A stretch of DNA of 64,000 nt from Saccharomonospora sp. NB11 (GCF_015910535.1 NZ_JACBJG010000015.1:1-64000); one strand, 5' to 3'; counted from the first letter of the stretch, positions 35,735 through 45,168 are shown. Notes: generated by a model from the sequence alone, not told the origin. Made by a program: numbers and translations.

Positions 35735-36067
35735 ATGGGGAACGCCGAGACGGGGGAGACGAGCATGGACGGTCCCTGCGGACACCTCGACCGGGTGCGC
35801 GATGTCGAGCCGTCGGCCGACGGGTGCGAGGAGTGCCTCCGGACCGGGGAAACTTGGGTTCACCTGCGGATCTGCATGTCGTGCGGGCACGTCGGGTGCT
35901 GTGACAGTTCCCCGAAGCGCCACGCGACGGCCCACTGGCGGAGCCACCCCGATCATCCCGTGGTGCGCTCGTTCGAGCCGGGGGAGGACTGGTGGTGGTG
36001 CTTCGTCGACGAGTTGCTGTTCGAGGTGGACTCCGCCGCGCCGGCGCCGTCGCATTCCGTGAGGTGA
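35735..36067 (+). CDS. UBP-type zinc-finger protein
   Basis: A 110-aa protein with the ZnF-UBP pattern: CGHLDRV, CEECLRTG, CMSCGHVGCCDSS, HWRSHPDHPVV and EPGEDWWWC. Eukaryotic relatives bind ubiquitin; bacterial versions occur in actinobacteria next to antiporters and oxidoreductases with unknown role. It lies 42 bp after the antiporter fusion and 4 bp before the next gene, so it is likely in the same operon. Confidence 0.88.
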   Translation: MGNAETGETSMDGPCGHLDRVRDVEPSADGCEECLRTGETWVHLRICMSCGHVGCCDSSPKRHATAHWRSHPDHPVVRSFEPGEDWWWCFVDELLFEVDSAAPAPSHSVR

Positions 36068-36071
36068 GTCC

Positions 36072-36971
36072 GTGCAGTCCTCGTGGCCGGCGCTTCCGGT
36101 GGAGTGGTGGAAACCGACCCGCGACACGTTGACGTTGTGGTTGCAGGTCGTCGGCAAGGTTCGCATCGCCCGGACGCCGCTGGTCAACCATTGGTGGAAC
36201 GCGCCGCTCTACCTCACGGCTCGCGGGTTGACGACGTCCCTGATTCCGGCAGGGGCGGGGCGCAGTTTCGCCGTCGACGTCGATCTCATCGGCCACCGGC
36301 TGGAGGTGCTCACGACGCAGGGGGAGACGCGGGGGCTCGACCTCGCGCCGAAGTCGGTGGCCCAGTTCTACACCGAGCTGTCCGAGGCACTCGACTCCCT
36401 CGGCCTGCACACCGACATCTGGCCGATGCCCGTCGAGCTGCCCGACGCGATCCCGTTCGACGTCGACACGGTCCACGCGGACTACGATCCCGAGGCCGCG
36501 ACCACGTTCTTCCGCGTGCTGGTTGAGCTGGAGCGGGTCTTCACCGAGTTCCGGGCACGGTTCGTGGGGAAGTCGAGCCCCGTGCACCTGTTCTGGGGTG
36601 CGTTGGACCTCGCGACCACGCGGTTCTCGGGTCGGCCCGCGCCGCCGCATCCCGACGGTGCGCCGCACTGCGGCCCTCACGTCATGCACGAGGCGTACTC
36701 GCACGAGGTGAGCAGTTGCGGGTACTGGCCGGGCGGTGACGGCGAGGGGTTCGTCTACTCCTACGCGTATCCCGAACCCGACGACTATCGGCGGCAGCCT
36801 CCCGGTCCGCCCGCCGCTCGTTACGACGAGGAGCTGGGGGAGTTCGTGCTGCCGTACGCGGAGGTGCGCAGCGCTCGCGATCCCGACGCGCTGGTGCTCG
36901 ACTTCCTGCAGCACACCTACGAGGCGGCGGCGAACACCGGGCGATGGGCGAGGTCGGCACTCGAACGATGA
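36072..36971 (+). CDS. DUF5996 family protein
   Basis: A 299-aa soluble protein. WPALPVEWWKPTRDTLTLWLQVVGKVR at the start (two short blocks), HLFWGALDLATTRFSGR and SHEVSSCGYWPG are characteristic of DUF5996. Function unknown. GTG 36072 follows the zinc-finger gene by 4 bp. Confidence 0.87.
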   Translation: MQSSWPALPVEWWKPTRDTLTLWLQVVGKVRIARTPLVNHWWNAPLYLTARGLTTSLIPAGAGRSFAVDVDLIGHRLEVLTTQGETRGLDLAPKSVAQFYTELSEALDSLGLHTDIWPMPVELPDAIPFDVDTVHADYDPEAATTFFRVLVELERVFTEFRARFVGKSSPVHLFWGALDLATTRFSGRPAPPHPDGAPHCGPHVMHEAYSHEVSSCGYWPGGDGEGFVYSYAYPEPDDYRRQPPGPPAARYDEELGEFVLPYAEVRSARDPDALVLDFLQHTYEAAANTGRWARSALER

Positions 36972-37139
36972 GGGCGTCGGGTGTCCGATGGCTCAGGCGC
37001 CGGTCGGGAAGGCTGACGCGGCCGACCTCAGCGGGGGGGGGCGAACGGCTGCCGAGGGAACGAGCGAGGCTGACGCGGTGAACCCGACTCACTGATGAAA
37101 CTGTATAACGACCTATACGCCTGGGCTTTGTGCAGGCAA

Positions 37140-37202
37140 CCTTGAACCTCGTCGCTCGAACAACCCGCGTCACCTTCACAACAACAGCGACGAGGTCCAA
37201 GG
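37140..37202. repeat. Inverted repeat in intergenic region
   Basis: Arms CCTTGAACCTCGTCGCT (37140-37156) and AGCGACGAGGTCCAAGG (37186-37202) match at 16 of 17 positions, with a 29-nt spacer. It lies between the ends of the convergent DUF5996 and ROK genes. It may be a large-loop terminator. The rest of the 259-bp gap (36972-37230) shows only a G9 run at 37033-37041 and two copies of GGCTGACGCGG. Confidence 0.65.
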
Positions 37203-37230
37203 CTCAGGCTGTTGATCTTGATGGGTGTCC

Positions 37231-38391
37231 TCAGGCGCGGGCGGCCACACCTGCTTTGGCCTGTTGTTCCAAAGCTTCGTCTGCGGCATCGAGGGCGAGG
37301 CGGACGGCCCCGAGCACGACGGCCTCCTGACCCACCGTGGAGGCGGCGAGGTCCGGGGTGCGCACGCACACCTCGCTGATGTGCCGTTCGAGTCGTGGCA
37401 GGATCAGGTCCTCGGCGCTGGCGAGTCCGCCGCCGAGCACGATGAGCTGCGGGTCCACGGTGAGCGTCATCGCCACGGCCTGGCGGGCCAGGACTGCGCA
37501 GAACTCGTCGACGATGCGCACGGCGTCGGTCTCGCCGGCTCGGGCACGGTCGAGCAGTTGGCTGGTGGCCCGGTGTCCGTTGCCGGGATCGCCGGTCGCG
37601 GGTCCCATCAACAGAGTGCGGGACTGCTCCCAGGTCGGGAAGTCGAGCAGGCCGATCTCACCGGCAGCGCCGCCGAAGCCCCGATGGATGCGTCCGCCGA
37701 GTACGAGTCCCGCGCCGATGCGGCGACCGATCAGCAGGTAGACGAGGTCGTCGACGTCGCGGGCGACTCCGTGGGTGCGTTCGGCGAGTGCGGCGAGATT
37801 GGCGTCGTTGTCGACCAGTACCGGACAGGGGAACGAGCGAGCCAGTCGACGGGCGAGCGGGAAGTCGACCCAGCCGGAGATCACCGTGGACACGGTGACG
37901 GTGCCGTCGGCGGCGATGATGCCGGGGCAGCCGACGGCCACGGCCATGAGGCTCGCGCGGTCGACGCGGGCGGCGGTGAGGCAGCGGGTGCCCACCTCGC
38001 GGAGCACGGCCAGTCGGGCGTCGGGGTCGAGCTGGGGGTCGACGTGGGTCTCGGTGGTGTGGACCGTGTCGCCGTTGAGGTCGGCGAGGACGCCGAGGAC
38101 TCGGTGGGCGCCGACGTCGAAGCCGAGGACGTAGCCGCTGTCGCCGCGGAAGACGAAGCGTCGGGCGGGGCGGCCGACGCGGTGCTGCTCGCGTGACTCG
38201 TGTTCGGCGGCCCAGCCCTGCTCGACGAGGTCGTCGACGGCGGCTTCGACGGTGGGGCGGGAGAGTCGGGTGGCGCGGGTGAGTTCGGTGATGGTGGCGG
38301 GGCCGGACTTGCGCAGTGCGGTCAGCACCGCCACGGAGTTGATCAACCGCAGGAGCGACTGGCCGCCGCCCTGGGGATGCGAAGTCGACAC
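37231..38391 (-). CDS. ROK-family transcriptional regulator
   Basis: A 386-aa protein: N-terminal winged helix (SGPATITELTRATRLSRPTVEAAVDDLVEQGW, in two helices), then the ROK sugar-kinase fold with GFDVGAHRVLGVLADL, CPVLVDNDANLAALAE and GGRIHRGFGGAAGEIGLL. The usual ROK zinc-Cys cluster is not evident after the GEIG motif, so it may not bind zinc. GTG 38391 is the start (GGGAGAG upstream). Divergent from the sugar uptake genes with an AT-rich palindrome between, so it probably represses them until its sugar ligand binds. Confidence 0.9.
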   Translation of the reverse strand: MSTSHPQGGGQSLLRLINSVAVLTALRKSGPATITELTRATRLSRPTVEAAVDDLVEQGWAAEHESREQHRVGRPARRFVFRGDSGYVLGFDVGAHRVLGVLADLNGDTVHTTETHVDPQLDPDARLAVLREVGTRCLTAARVDRASLMAVAVGCPGIIAADGTVTVSTVISGWVDFPLARRLARSFPCPVLVDNDANLAALAERTHGVARDVDDLVYLLIGRRIGAGLVLGGRIHRGFGGAAGEIGLLDFPTWEQSRTLLMGPATGDPGNGHRATSQLLDRARAGETDAVRIVDEFCAVLARQAVAMTLTVDPQLIVLGGGLASAEDLILPRLERHISEVCVRTPDLAASTVGQEAVVLGAVRLALDAADEALEQQAKAGVAARA

Positions 38392-38436
38392 ACACTCTCC
38401 CTTGACCGGACGTCGATGATCGTAGACCATGCCTCA

Positions 38437-38462
38437 TTAATTAAAACAACTTTCGTTATTAA
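38437..38462. promoter_or_regulatory. ROK operator in divergent promoter region
   Basis: TTAAT at 38437-38441 and ATTAA at 38458-38462 bound an AT-rich imperfect palindrome (about 80% AT) in an otherwise GC-rich genome. It fills most of the 86-bp gap between the ROK gene and the oxidoreductase gene and ends 15 bp before the latter's start. Confidence 0.7.
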
Positions 38463-38477
38463 CTGTGTGGAGGCCGT

Positions 38478-39788
38478 GTGACAACGCCGGTCACCTTCGC
38501 CGTGGTGGGCGCGGGTGTGCGAGGACAGACCTACGCCGCGTGTGCTGCGGCGACGGGCAAGGCGTCGGTGGTCGCCGTCGCGGAACCGCGCCCGCATGCC
38601 CGAACGACTCTCGCCACTGCCCACGACATCCCCGACGACGCCGTCTTCGACGACTGGCGGGCGTTGCTCGACCGCCCTCGGCTCGCCGACGTCGCGGTGA
38701 TCGCGACGCAGGACGCCGACCACGTGGAGCCCGCGGTGGCGTTGGCGCGGAAGGGCTATCACCTGCTGTTGGAGAAGCCGATGGCGACCTCGGAGGCCGA
38801 CTGCGAGCGCATCGTGGCCGCGGCCGAGGAGGCCGGGGTGTTCCTGGCGGTGTGTCACGTGTTGCGGTACATGCCGTACTCGCGGCGGTTGAAGTCCCTC
38901 GTCGACGCGGGTCGGATCGGCGACATCGTCAGCATCGAGCACCTGGAGCCGGTCGGCTGGTGGCACCAGGCGCACTCGTACGTGCGGGGCAACTGGCGTC
39001 GTGAGGACACGTCGACGTTCATGTTGATGGCGAAGTCGTGTCACGACCTGGACTGGTTGACGCACGTGATCGGCAGGCCCGCGGAGCGGGTGTCGTCGTT
39101 CGGTGGGTTGTACGAGTTCCGTCCGGAGCGCAGGCCGGAGGGTGCTGCGGACCGGTGCCTGGACTGTGCGGTGGAGTCGACGTGTCCGTACTCGGCGCCG
39201 AGGATCTATCTGCCGTTGGTGTCGGAGCCGGATCGGTTGTGGCCGCTGTCGGCGATCACGGAGGACCGCAGCGAGGAAGGCGTGCTCACCGCGTTGCGGG
39301 AGGGCCCGTACGGGCGGTGTGTGTACGCGTGCGACAACGACGTCGTGGATCACCAGGTGGTGAACCTGGAGTACAGCGGTGGGGTCACCGCGTCGTTCAC
39401 GATGACGGCGTTCACGCCGTTGGACTTCCGCAAGACCCGGATCTTCGGGACGCGGGGTCAGATCGAGGGGGACGGTCGGTCGATCACGGTGCACGACTTC
39501 GTGGACGGGAGCACCGAGGTGATCGAGGTCGACGCCGGTGGGGGTGCCACGGCCGACGACGGTCACGGTGGGGGTGACCAGGGTCTGGTCGACGCGTTCG
39601 TCGAGGCGGTGGCGACCGGCGATGCCGGGCACATTCTGTCGAGCGGGCGGGAGAGTCTCGCGACGCACCGATTGGTGTGGGCGGCGGAGCATGCCCGGCG
39701 TTCGGGAACGGTCTTGGAGTTGTCCGACTGGAGCGGTTCTCCAGCAGGGTCTTCAGCATCCCCAGTGATCCACTCGGAGGAAAAGTGA
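38478..39788 (+). CDS. Gfo/Idh/MocA-family oxidoreductase
   Basis: A 436-aa NAD(P)-dependent enzyme of sugar or polyol metabolism. Rossmann motif VVGAGVRGQTYAA, the EKP motif in LLLEKPMATS, and catalytic-type DLDWLTHVIG. A central Cys cluster (CLDCAVESTCPYSA) is shared by a subset of the family and may bind metal. It leads the sugar-transport operon; the stop overlaps the next ATG by one base. It probably oxidises or epimerises the imported sugar. Confidence 0.9.
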   Translation: MTTPVTFAVVGAGVRGQTYAACAAATGKASVVAVAEPRPHARTTLATAHDIPDDAVFDDWRALLDRPRLADVAVIATQDADHVEPAVALARKGYHLLLEKPMATSEADCERIVAAAEEAGVFLAVCHVLRYMPYSRRLKSLVDAGRIGDIVSIEHLEPVGWWHQAHSYVRGNWRREDTSTFMLMAKSCHDLDWLTHVIGRPAERVSSFGGLYEFRPERRPEGAADRCLDCAVESTCPYSAPRIYLPLVSEPDRLWPLSAITEDRSEEGVLTALREGPYGRCVYACDNDVVDHQVVNLEYSGGVTASFTMTAFTPLDFRKTRIFGTRGQIEGDGRSITVHDFVDGSTEVIEVDAGGGATADDGHGGGDQGLVDAFVEAVATGDAGHILSSGRESLATHRLVWAAEHARRSGTVLELSDWSGSPAGSSASPVIHSEEK

Positions 39789-41074
39789 TGAGAAAGTCGA
39801 CGGTCGCGCGGCTCGCGATGGCGGTGGCCGGTGTGTTGGTGGCGACGGCGTGTGGTTCGGGCGGCGGTGAGCAGTCCCAGGGTGACCCGAACGGGCGTGG
39901 GCCGATCACGTTCGCCACGATCAAGGACGGCACGGGCACGGTGCCGGAACTGGTCGAGAAGTGGAACGAGGAGCACCCGGACGAGAAGGTGACGCTCGTC
40001 GATCTGCCGGAGGGCGCGGACAGCCAGCGGCAGAAGTTGGTGCAGCAGGCGCAGACGCAGTCGGACGCCTACGACGTCATCACGATCGACCTTCCGTGGA
40101 ATGCGGAGTTCGCGGCGCGTCGGTGGATCACCGAGTTGCCGGAGGAGCAGTTCGCCGTTGACGGGTTCTTCCCGAAGGTGTTGGAGAGCTCGCGGTATCG
40201 GGACTCGTTGTACTCGATTCCGCACTTCACCGGGGCGGCGATGTTGTACTTCCGGGAGGATCTGCTGGAGAAGGTGGACGCCGAGCCGCCGACGACGTGG
40301 GAGCAGATGTGGGAGATCTGCGAGAAGGTCCTGGCCACGCCGGAGGGTGAGGGCATGTCGTGCTACTCGGGTCAGCACGACAAGTACGAGGGTCTGACGG
40401 TGAACTTCCTGGAGGCGGTGGCCTCGGCGGGTGGTCAGGTGTTCGACGCCGAGGGCAACCCGACGGTCGACACGCCGGAGGCGAAGGAGGGGTTGTCGTT
40501 CCTCGTCGACGGGTTCCGGGAGGGCAACATTCCTGCGGACGCCATCACGTACAAGGAGGAGGAGGGTCGTCGGGCCTTCCAGCAGGGTCGGTTGGTGTTC
40601 CACCGCAACTGGGCCTACATCTACAACTTGGCGACGGCCGAGGACGGTTCGTCGAAGGTCGCGGGCAAGTTCGGGGTGACGGTGATCCCGGGGCAGAACG
40701 AGCCGGGTGTGTCGGCGCTGGGTGGGAACAACCTGGCGGTGTCGTCGTTCTCGACGAAGCAGGCCACGGCGCGGGACTTCATCGCGTACCTGACGAGTCT
40801 GGACGTGCAGTTGGAGCACGCGAAGGGTTCGGCCTATCCGATGACGCGCACCGACGTCTACGAGGACGCGGGTTTGCAGGAGCAGTACCCGTATCTGACG
40901 GTGCTGCAGGAAGGTATCGAGCGGGCCCAGGAGCGGCCGTCGATCATCCGGTACGGCGACGCGAGTGTCGTGATCCAGAACCACGTCTACGCCGCGTTGA
41001 AGGGTGAGTCGTCGGTGGAGGACGCGTTGTCGGCGATGCAGCGGGAGCTGGCCGAGCTCACTCAGGGGTCCTGA
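39788..41074 (+). CDS. Sugar ABC transporter substrate-binding lipoprotein
   Basis: A 428-aa extracellular solute-binding protein (family 1). Signal peptide with lipobox VATAC, then GPITFATIKDGTG, YDVITIDLPWNAEFA, FREDLLEKV and PTTWEQMWE, similar to the LpqY/trehalose-maltose type of binding proteins. Ribosome site GGAGGA seven bases before ATG 39788. Lipid-anchored outside the membrane, it delivers the sugar to the two permeases that follow. Confidence 0.92.
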   Translation: MRKSTVARLAMAVAGVLVATACGSGGGEQSQGDPNGRGPITFATIKDGTGTVPELVEKWNEEHPDEKVTLVDLPEGADSQRQKLVQQAQTQSDAYDVITIDLPWNAEFAARRWITELPEEQFAVDGFFPKVLESSRYRDSLYSIPHFTGAAMLYFREDLLEKVDAEPPTTWEQMWEICEKVLATPEGEGMSCYSGQHDKYEGLTVNFLEAVASAGGQVFDAEGNPTVDTPEAKEGLSFLVDGFREGNIPADAITYKEEEGRRAFQQGRLVFHRNWAYIYNLATAEDGSSKVAGKFGVTVIPGQNEPGVSALGGNNLAVSSFSTKQATARDFIAYLTSLDVQLEHAKGSAYPMTRTDVYEDAGLQEQYPYLTVLQEGIERAQERPSIIRYGDASVVIQNHVYAALKGESSVEDALSAMQRELAELTQGS

Positions 41075-41079
41075 CGTCC

Positions 41080-41985
41080 ATGGCACGGTCAGAGGCGCGT
41101 AGGGCAGCGCTGTTGCTGTCCCCGACGGCGCTCGTGCTGGGGTTGGTGGTGGGGTATCCGCTGCTGTCCGCGGTGCGGGAGTCGGTGTTCCGCAGTGGGG
41201 ACGAGGTCGACGAGTCGGGGTTCATCGTCACGGGCGACCGGTTCGTGGGAGCGGACAACTACCTCGCTGCGTTCTCCGGTGAGCGGTTCTGGAATGCCTT
41301 CGGCAACACGACGTTGTTCACGGTGACGACCGTGGCGGCGGAGGTGGTGCTCGGGGTCGTGATGGCGCTCGTGATGCATCGGGCGATGCGCGGTCGGGCG
41401 TTGGTGCGGGCGGCGATCCTGGTGCCGTGGGCGATTCCGACGGCGGTGGCGGGTCTGCTGTGGCAGTGGATCTTCCAGGCCGACGGGGTGGCCAACGCGG
41501 TGCTGGGCACCGAGTTGTTGTGGACGGCGGACGGGTGGCCGTCTCAGCTCGCAGTGATCATCGCGGACACGTGGAAGACGGCTCCGTTCGTGGGGCTGCT
41601 GGTGTTGGCCGGGTTGCAGTTGATTCCGAACGACGTCTACGAGGCGGCGCGGCTCGACGGGGCGAGCGGTTGGCAGCAGTTCTGGCGGGTGACGTTGCCG
41701 TTGGTGAAGCCCGCGCTGCTGGTGGCGGTGTTGTTCCGGTTGCTCGACGCGTTGCGGATGTTCGACCTGCCGTTCGTGTTGGTGGGTGCACAGAAGGCGT
41801 CGGTGGAGACGCTGTCGATGTTGGCGTGGGACGAGGCGAACCAGGTGCGGTATGGGCCTGCGGCGGCGTACGCGGTGTTGTTGTTCTGCTACATCGCCGT
41901 GGTCGCGTTCGTGTTCGTGAAGTTGCTCGGCGCCGACGTGCTCGGTGAGCGTCGGGCGCGCAAGACGTCGGAGGTGTCGCGATGA
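41080..41985 (+). CDS. Sugar ABC transporter permease (SugA/MalF type)
   Basis: A 301-aa protein with six membrane helices and the EAA loop YEAARLDGASGWQQFWRVTLPL that docks with the ATPase. It begins 5 bp after the binding-protein gene, and the second permease starts within its stop (ATGA). Confidence 0.93.
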   Translation: MARSEARRAALLLSPTALVLGLVVGYPLLSAVRESVFRSGDEVDESGFIVTGDRFVGADNYLAAFSGERFWNAFGNTTLFTVTTVAAEVVLGVVMALVMHRAMRGRALVRAAILVPWAIPTAVAGLLWQWIFQADGVANAVLGTELLWTADGWPSQLAVIIADTWKTAPFVGLLVLAGLQLIPNDVYEAARLDGASGWQQFWRVTLPLVKPALLVAVLFRLLDALRMFDLPFVLVGAQKASVETLSMLAWDEANQVRYGPAAAYAVLLFCYIAVVAFVFVKLLGADVLGERRARKTSEVSR

Positions 41986-42836
41986 GCACGACCCGATCGG
42001 GCCCAGCGGCCGGTGGTGTGGTGCGTCGGCTGGCCCCGTACGTGGGGATCGCGATCATCGTCGTGTACTGTCTCGCGCCGTTCTACTGGATGGTGGTGTC
42101 GAGTTTCCGGCGCACGAGCGACATCTTCGACACGTCGCCGCTGCCGTCGCCGTGGTCGTGGGAGAACTACGAGGCGGTGTTCAGCGGTGAGAACGACTTC
42201 GGGCGTGCGCTGCTGAACAGTCTGCTGGTGGCGGGCGTGACGACGGTGGTGACGGTCGCGGTGGCGACGTTGGCCGCGTATGCGTTGGCGCGGTTGGAGT
42301 TCCGGTTCAAGAACGCGGTGTTGGCGGTGGTCATCGCGACGTCGATGTTCCCCGGGATCTCGCTGTTGGTGCCGTTGCTGAAGTTGTTCACCGACATCGG
42401 GTGGATCAACACGTATCAGTCGATGATCGTGCCGAATCTGTCGTTCGCGTTGCCGCTCGCGATCTGGTATCTGACGGCGTTCTTCCGTCAGTTGCCGTAC
42501 GAGTTGGAGGAAGCGGCGCGGGTGGACGGGTGCACGGCCGGTCAGGCGTTCCGGAAGGTGATCCTGCCGATCGCGGTGCCCGGTGTGTTCACCACGGCGA
42601 TCATCGTGTTCGTGGTGGCGTGGAACGAGTTCATCATCGCGTTGACCATGGTGAACGATCCTGCGATGCAGCCGGTCACGGTGCGGATCTCGCAGTTCGT
42701 GGGCGAGGCGATGCACGACAGTCCGTTCGGCACGCGGATGGCGGCCGGGGTGATCGCGACGTTGCCGTTGGTGATCGCGGTGCTGTTGTTCCAGCGGCGG
42801 ATCGTGGCGGGGTTGACGTCGGGTGGTGTGAAGTGA
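41982..42836 (+). CDS. Sugar ABC transporter permease (SugB/MalG type)
   Basis: A 284-aa permease with six helices and the EAA loop ELEEAARVDGCTAGQAFRKV. It is the last gene of the operon. No ATPase gene is present; in actinobacteria such importers commonly share the multi-sugar ATPase MsiK encoded elsewhere. Confidence 0.93.
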   Translation: MSTTRSGPAAGGVVRRLAPYVGIAIIVVYCLAPFYWMVVSSFRRTSDIFDTSPLPSPWSWENYEAVFSGENDFGRALLNSLLVAGVTTVVTVAVATLAAYALARLEFRFKNAVLAVVIATSMFPGISLLVPLLKLFTDIGWINTYQSMIVPNLSFALPLAIWYLTAFFRQLPYELEEAARVDGCTAGQAFRKVILPIAVPGVFTTAIIVFVVAWNEFIIALTMVNDPAMQPVTVRISQFVGEAMHDSPFGTRMAAGVIATLPLVIAVLLFQRRIVAGLTSGGVK

Positions 42837-42971
42837 CGGTCGACGTCGTGCGGTGACGCGTGCCGTGGTGTCGAAGGGGGCCGCTGCCCGTGGTGGGTGG
42901 CGGCACCCTTCTCGTGCTCGGGGACGTCACGGTGGAGGACGATGTGGTGTTCGCCGCGAACCGCGCCGTCC

Positions 42972-43571
42972 TCACGCGGTGGACGTGTTCTGGTCGCCGC
43001 TGACATCCAAGGCTGCTCGGTCCTGCCACTCCTGGCGGAGCAGCTCGTACTCGACGTCGCCGTGTTCGGAGCCGGGAATCGGTTCGGGCCAGTCCTCGAA
43101 GAAGGTGCGCACGTACCGCAGGCCGGCCTTCTCCAGGACGCGGCGGGAGGCGTGGTTGACGGTCATCGTGGTCGCCCACACGCGGCGGATGCCGAGTTCG
43201 GTGAAGCCCTTCCGGAGCAGCGCGCGGGAGCCTTCGGTGGCCAGTCCCCGTCCCCAGTGGGCGCGGTGGAGGCGGTACCCGAGTTCGACGTCGTCGAGGT
43301 TCGCGGGGTCGTGAGGGCGGAATTCGAACCAGCCGAGGAAGGTGCCGTCGGTGCGGGTCTCGGCGGCGAACACGCCGAGGCCGTCGAAGCGGGTGTAGTC
43401 GGCGATCAGCGCAGGCAGGGTGTCCTCGCGGACCACGTCGGCGGGGACGGGTCTGCCGTTGTCGATGAACCGCATGACCTCGGCGTCGCCGTGGAGGGCG
43501 GCGAGCGCGTCGGCGTCGGCGGGGGTGAACCGGCGCAGCACCATGCGTTGCGTCGTGCAGAAGACACGCAT
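42972..43571 (-). CDS. RimJ/RimL-type GNAT acetyltransferase
   Basis: A 199-aa protein with the Acetyltransf_3 pattern: TTQRMVLRRFTPADADAL, GWFEFRPHD, VELGYRLHRAHWGRGLATEGSRALL (acetyl-CoA loop, in two parts) and NHASRRVLEKAGLR. Possible targets are protein N-termini or small molecules. It stands alone between two plus-strand genes. Confidence 0.9.
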   Translation of the reverse strand: MRVFCTTQRMVLRRFTPADADALAALHGDAEVMRFIDNGRPVPADVVREDTLPALIADYTRFDGLGVFAAETRTDGTFLGWFEFRPHDPANLDDVELGYRLHRAHWGRGLATEGSRALLRKGFTELGIRRVWATTMTVNHASRRVLEKAGLRYVRTFFEDWPEPIPGSEHGDVEYELLRQEWQDRAALDVSGDQNTSTA

Positions 43572-43682
43572 GTGTCGACGGTCGCCGGTGGAGGCGGCCG
43601 CCGCAACCGATTTTCGATCTTTTCCCTATGATGTGGCGGCCCGCCGCGATCATGAGCGAGCACACGGGGAAGGAGCGGCGAC

Positions 43683-45143
43683 ATGACCGCGAATACCGAT
43701 TCCGCCGCGCCCGATGGGGAGCCGACGGCCACCGCCTACGAGGAGCGGGGCGAGGTCGGGTACCGGAGAGCCTTGTCTCACCTGCAGCTTCAGATGATCG
43801 CCTTCGGTGGCGCGGTCGGGGTGGGGCTGTTCCTCGGGCTCGGTGAGCAGCTCAGTTCGGTCGGTCCGGGGTTGATCGTGTCGTACCTGGTGGTCGGCGC
43901 GCTCGTGTATCTGTTGATGCGGGCCCTCGGTGAGATGACGGTGTATCGGCCTGCGACGGGTGGGTTCGTGTCCTACGCGCGGGAGTTCGTGGGGCCGAGG
44001 TTCGCGCACCTGATCGGTTGGATTTACGTGACCGTGGCGGTGTTGGTCGGCATCGCGGAGATCTCGGCCGTGGGTGTCTACACGCGGTACTGGTTCCCGG
44101 ACGCGCCCGCGTGGTTGTCGCCGCTGGTGGCGTTGTGTCTGGTGTTCGGCACGAACGTGTTGACGGTGCGGGCGTTCGGGTTCATCGAGAGCACGGCGGC
44201 GGCGATCAAGGTGATCGCGATCGTGTTGTTCCTGGTCACCGGGGTGCTCGTGGTGTTGTTCGGTGGGGACGGCGCGCCCGATGCGAGTGTGGCGAACCTG
44301 TGGGAGGGCGGGTTCCTGCCGCACGGGGTGTGGCCGGTGATCCTGGTGATGCAGGCCGTGGTGTTCTCGTTCTCGGCGGTGGAGGTGACCGCCACGGCGG
44401 CCGGTGAGGCGAAGGACGCCGCGAGGTCGATGCCCAAGGCCGTGCGGGGTGTGGTGTTCCGGCTCGGGCTGTTCTACGTCGGGTCGGTGCTGGTGCTGTC
44501 GATGTTGCTGCCCACCGACCGCTACAGCGGCGACGAGTCGCCGTTCGTGACGGCGTTGTCGAGTCTCGGGGTCCCGTATCTGGGCGGGATCATGAACCTG
44601 GTGGTGCTCAGCGCGTCGTTGTCCGGGGTGAACGCCGCCCTCTACGCGACGTTGCGGCTGCTGCGGAATCTCGCCGCGCACGGGTCGGCGCCGAAGCTCA
44701 CCGTGGCGATCGACCGACGGGGTGTGCCGACGGGGGCGTTGGCGTTCACGAGCCTGCTGTATCTGATCGGGGTGGTGCTCATTCTGTTCGCCGACGCCGG
44801 ATCGGTGTTCTTCCTGGCGTTGGATGCGGCGTCGGTGGGCATCCTGTTGGCGTGGATGGGGATCTTCGTGTCGCACCTGCGGTTCCGGGCCCGGGTGCGG
44901 TCGGGTGCGATCGAGCCGGTGGACTTCCGGATGCCCGGCTCCCCCTACACCGACTGGTGTTGTCTGGCCGTGCTGGTGGCGATCTTCTGTTCGTTGGCGT
45001 TCGACAGCGGCACGGCGTACGCGGGGTTGATCGCCACGCTCGCGCTCGTCGCGGTGCACGGGGCGACCTACGAGATCGCGAAGCGGCGGGTGGCGCGGCA
45101 CGGTCTGCCGGACGTGACCCCGGTGGGGCGGACGAAGGACTGA
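43683..45143 (+). CDS. APC-family amino acid permease
   Basis: A 486-aa, 12-helix permease. The N-terminal YRRALSHLQLQMIAFGGAVGVGLFLG (in two parts) holds the unwound helix 1 of amino acid:proton symporters (GABA/aromatic/lysine permease group), and RALGEMTVYRPATGGFVSYA follows. The stop codon lies in the loop of a strong hairpin. Substrate unknown. Confidence 0.92.
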   Translation: MTANTDSAAPDGEPTATAYEERGEVGYRRALSHLQLQMIAFGGAVGVGLFLGLGEQLSSVGPGLIVSYLVVGALVYLLMRALGEMTVYRPATGGFVSYAREFVGPRFAHLIGWIYVTVAVLVGIAEISAVGVYTRYWFPDAPAWLSPLVALCLVFGTNVLTVRAFGFIESTAAAIKVIAIVLFLVTGVLVVLFGGDGAPDASVANLWEGGFLPHGVWPVILVMQAVVFSFSAVEVTATAAGEAKDAARSMPKAVRGVVFRLGLFYVGSVLVLSMLLPTDRYSGDESPFVTALSSLGVPYLGGIMNLVVLSASLSGVNAALYATLRLLRNLAAHGSAPKLTVAIDRRGVPTGALAFTSLLYLIGVVLILFADAGSVFFLALDAASVGILLAWMGIFVSHLRFRARVRSGAIEPVDFRMPGSPYTDWCCLAVLVAIFCSLAFDSGTAYAGLIATLALVAVHGATYEIAKRRVARHGLPDVTPVGRTKD

Positions 45144-45158
45144 CCGTCCGCCCCACCG
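45121..45158. terminator. Terminator hairpin embedding the permease stop codon
   Basis: A perfect 13-bp stem: CGGTGGGGCGGAC (45121-45133) pairs with GTCCGCCCCACCG (45146-45158), with a 12-nt loop containing the TGA stop of the permease gene (45141-45143). It separates two convergent genes and could stop transcription from both sides. Confidence 0.82.
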
Positions 45159-45168
45159 AGCGGGTGGC

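Noticed and set aside
37140-37202. tRNA-like or attachment-site structure
   Set aside because: The arms are too long and the loop has no cloverleaf; location between gene ends fits a terminator better.
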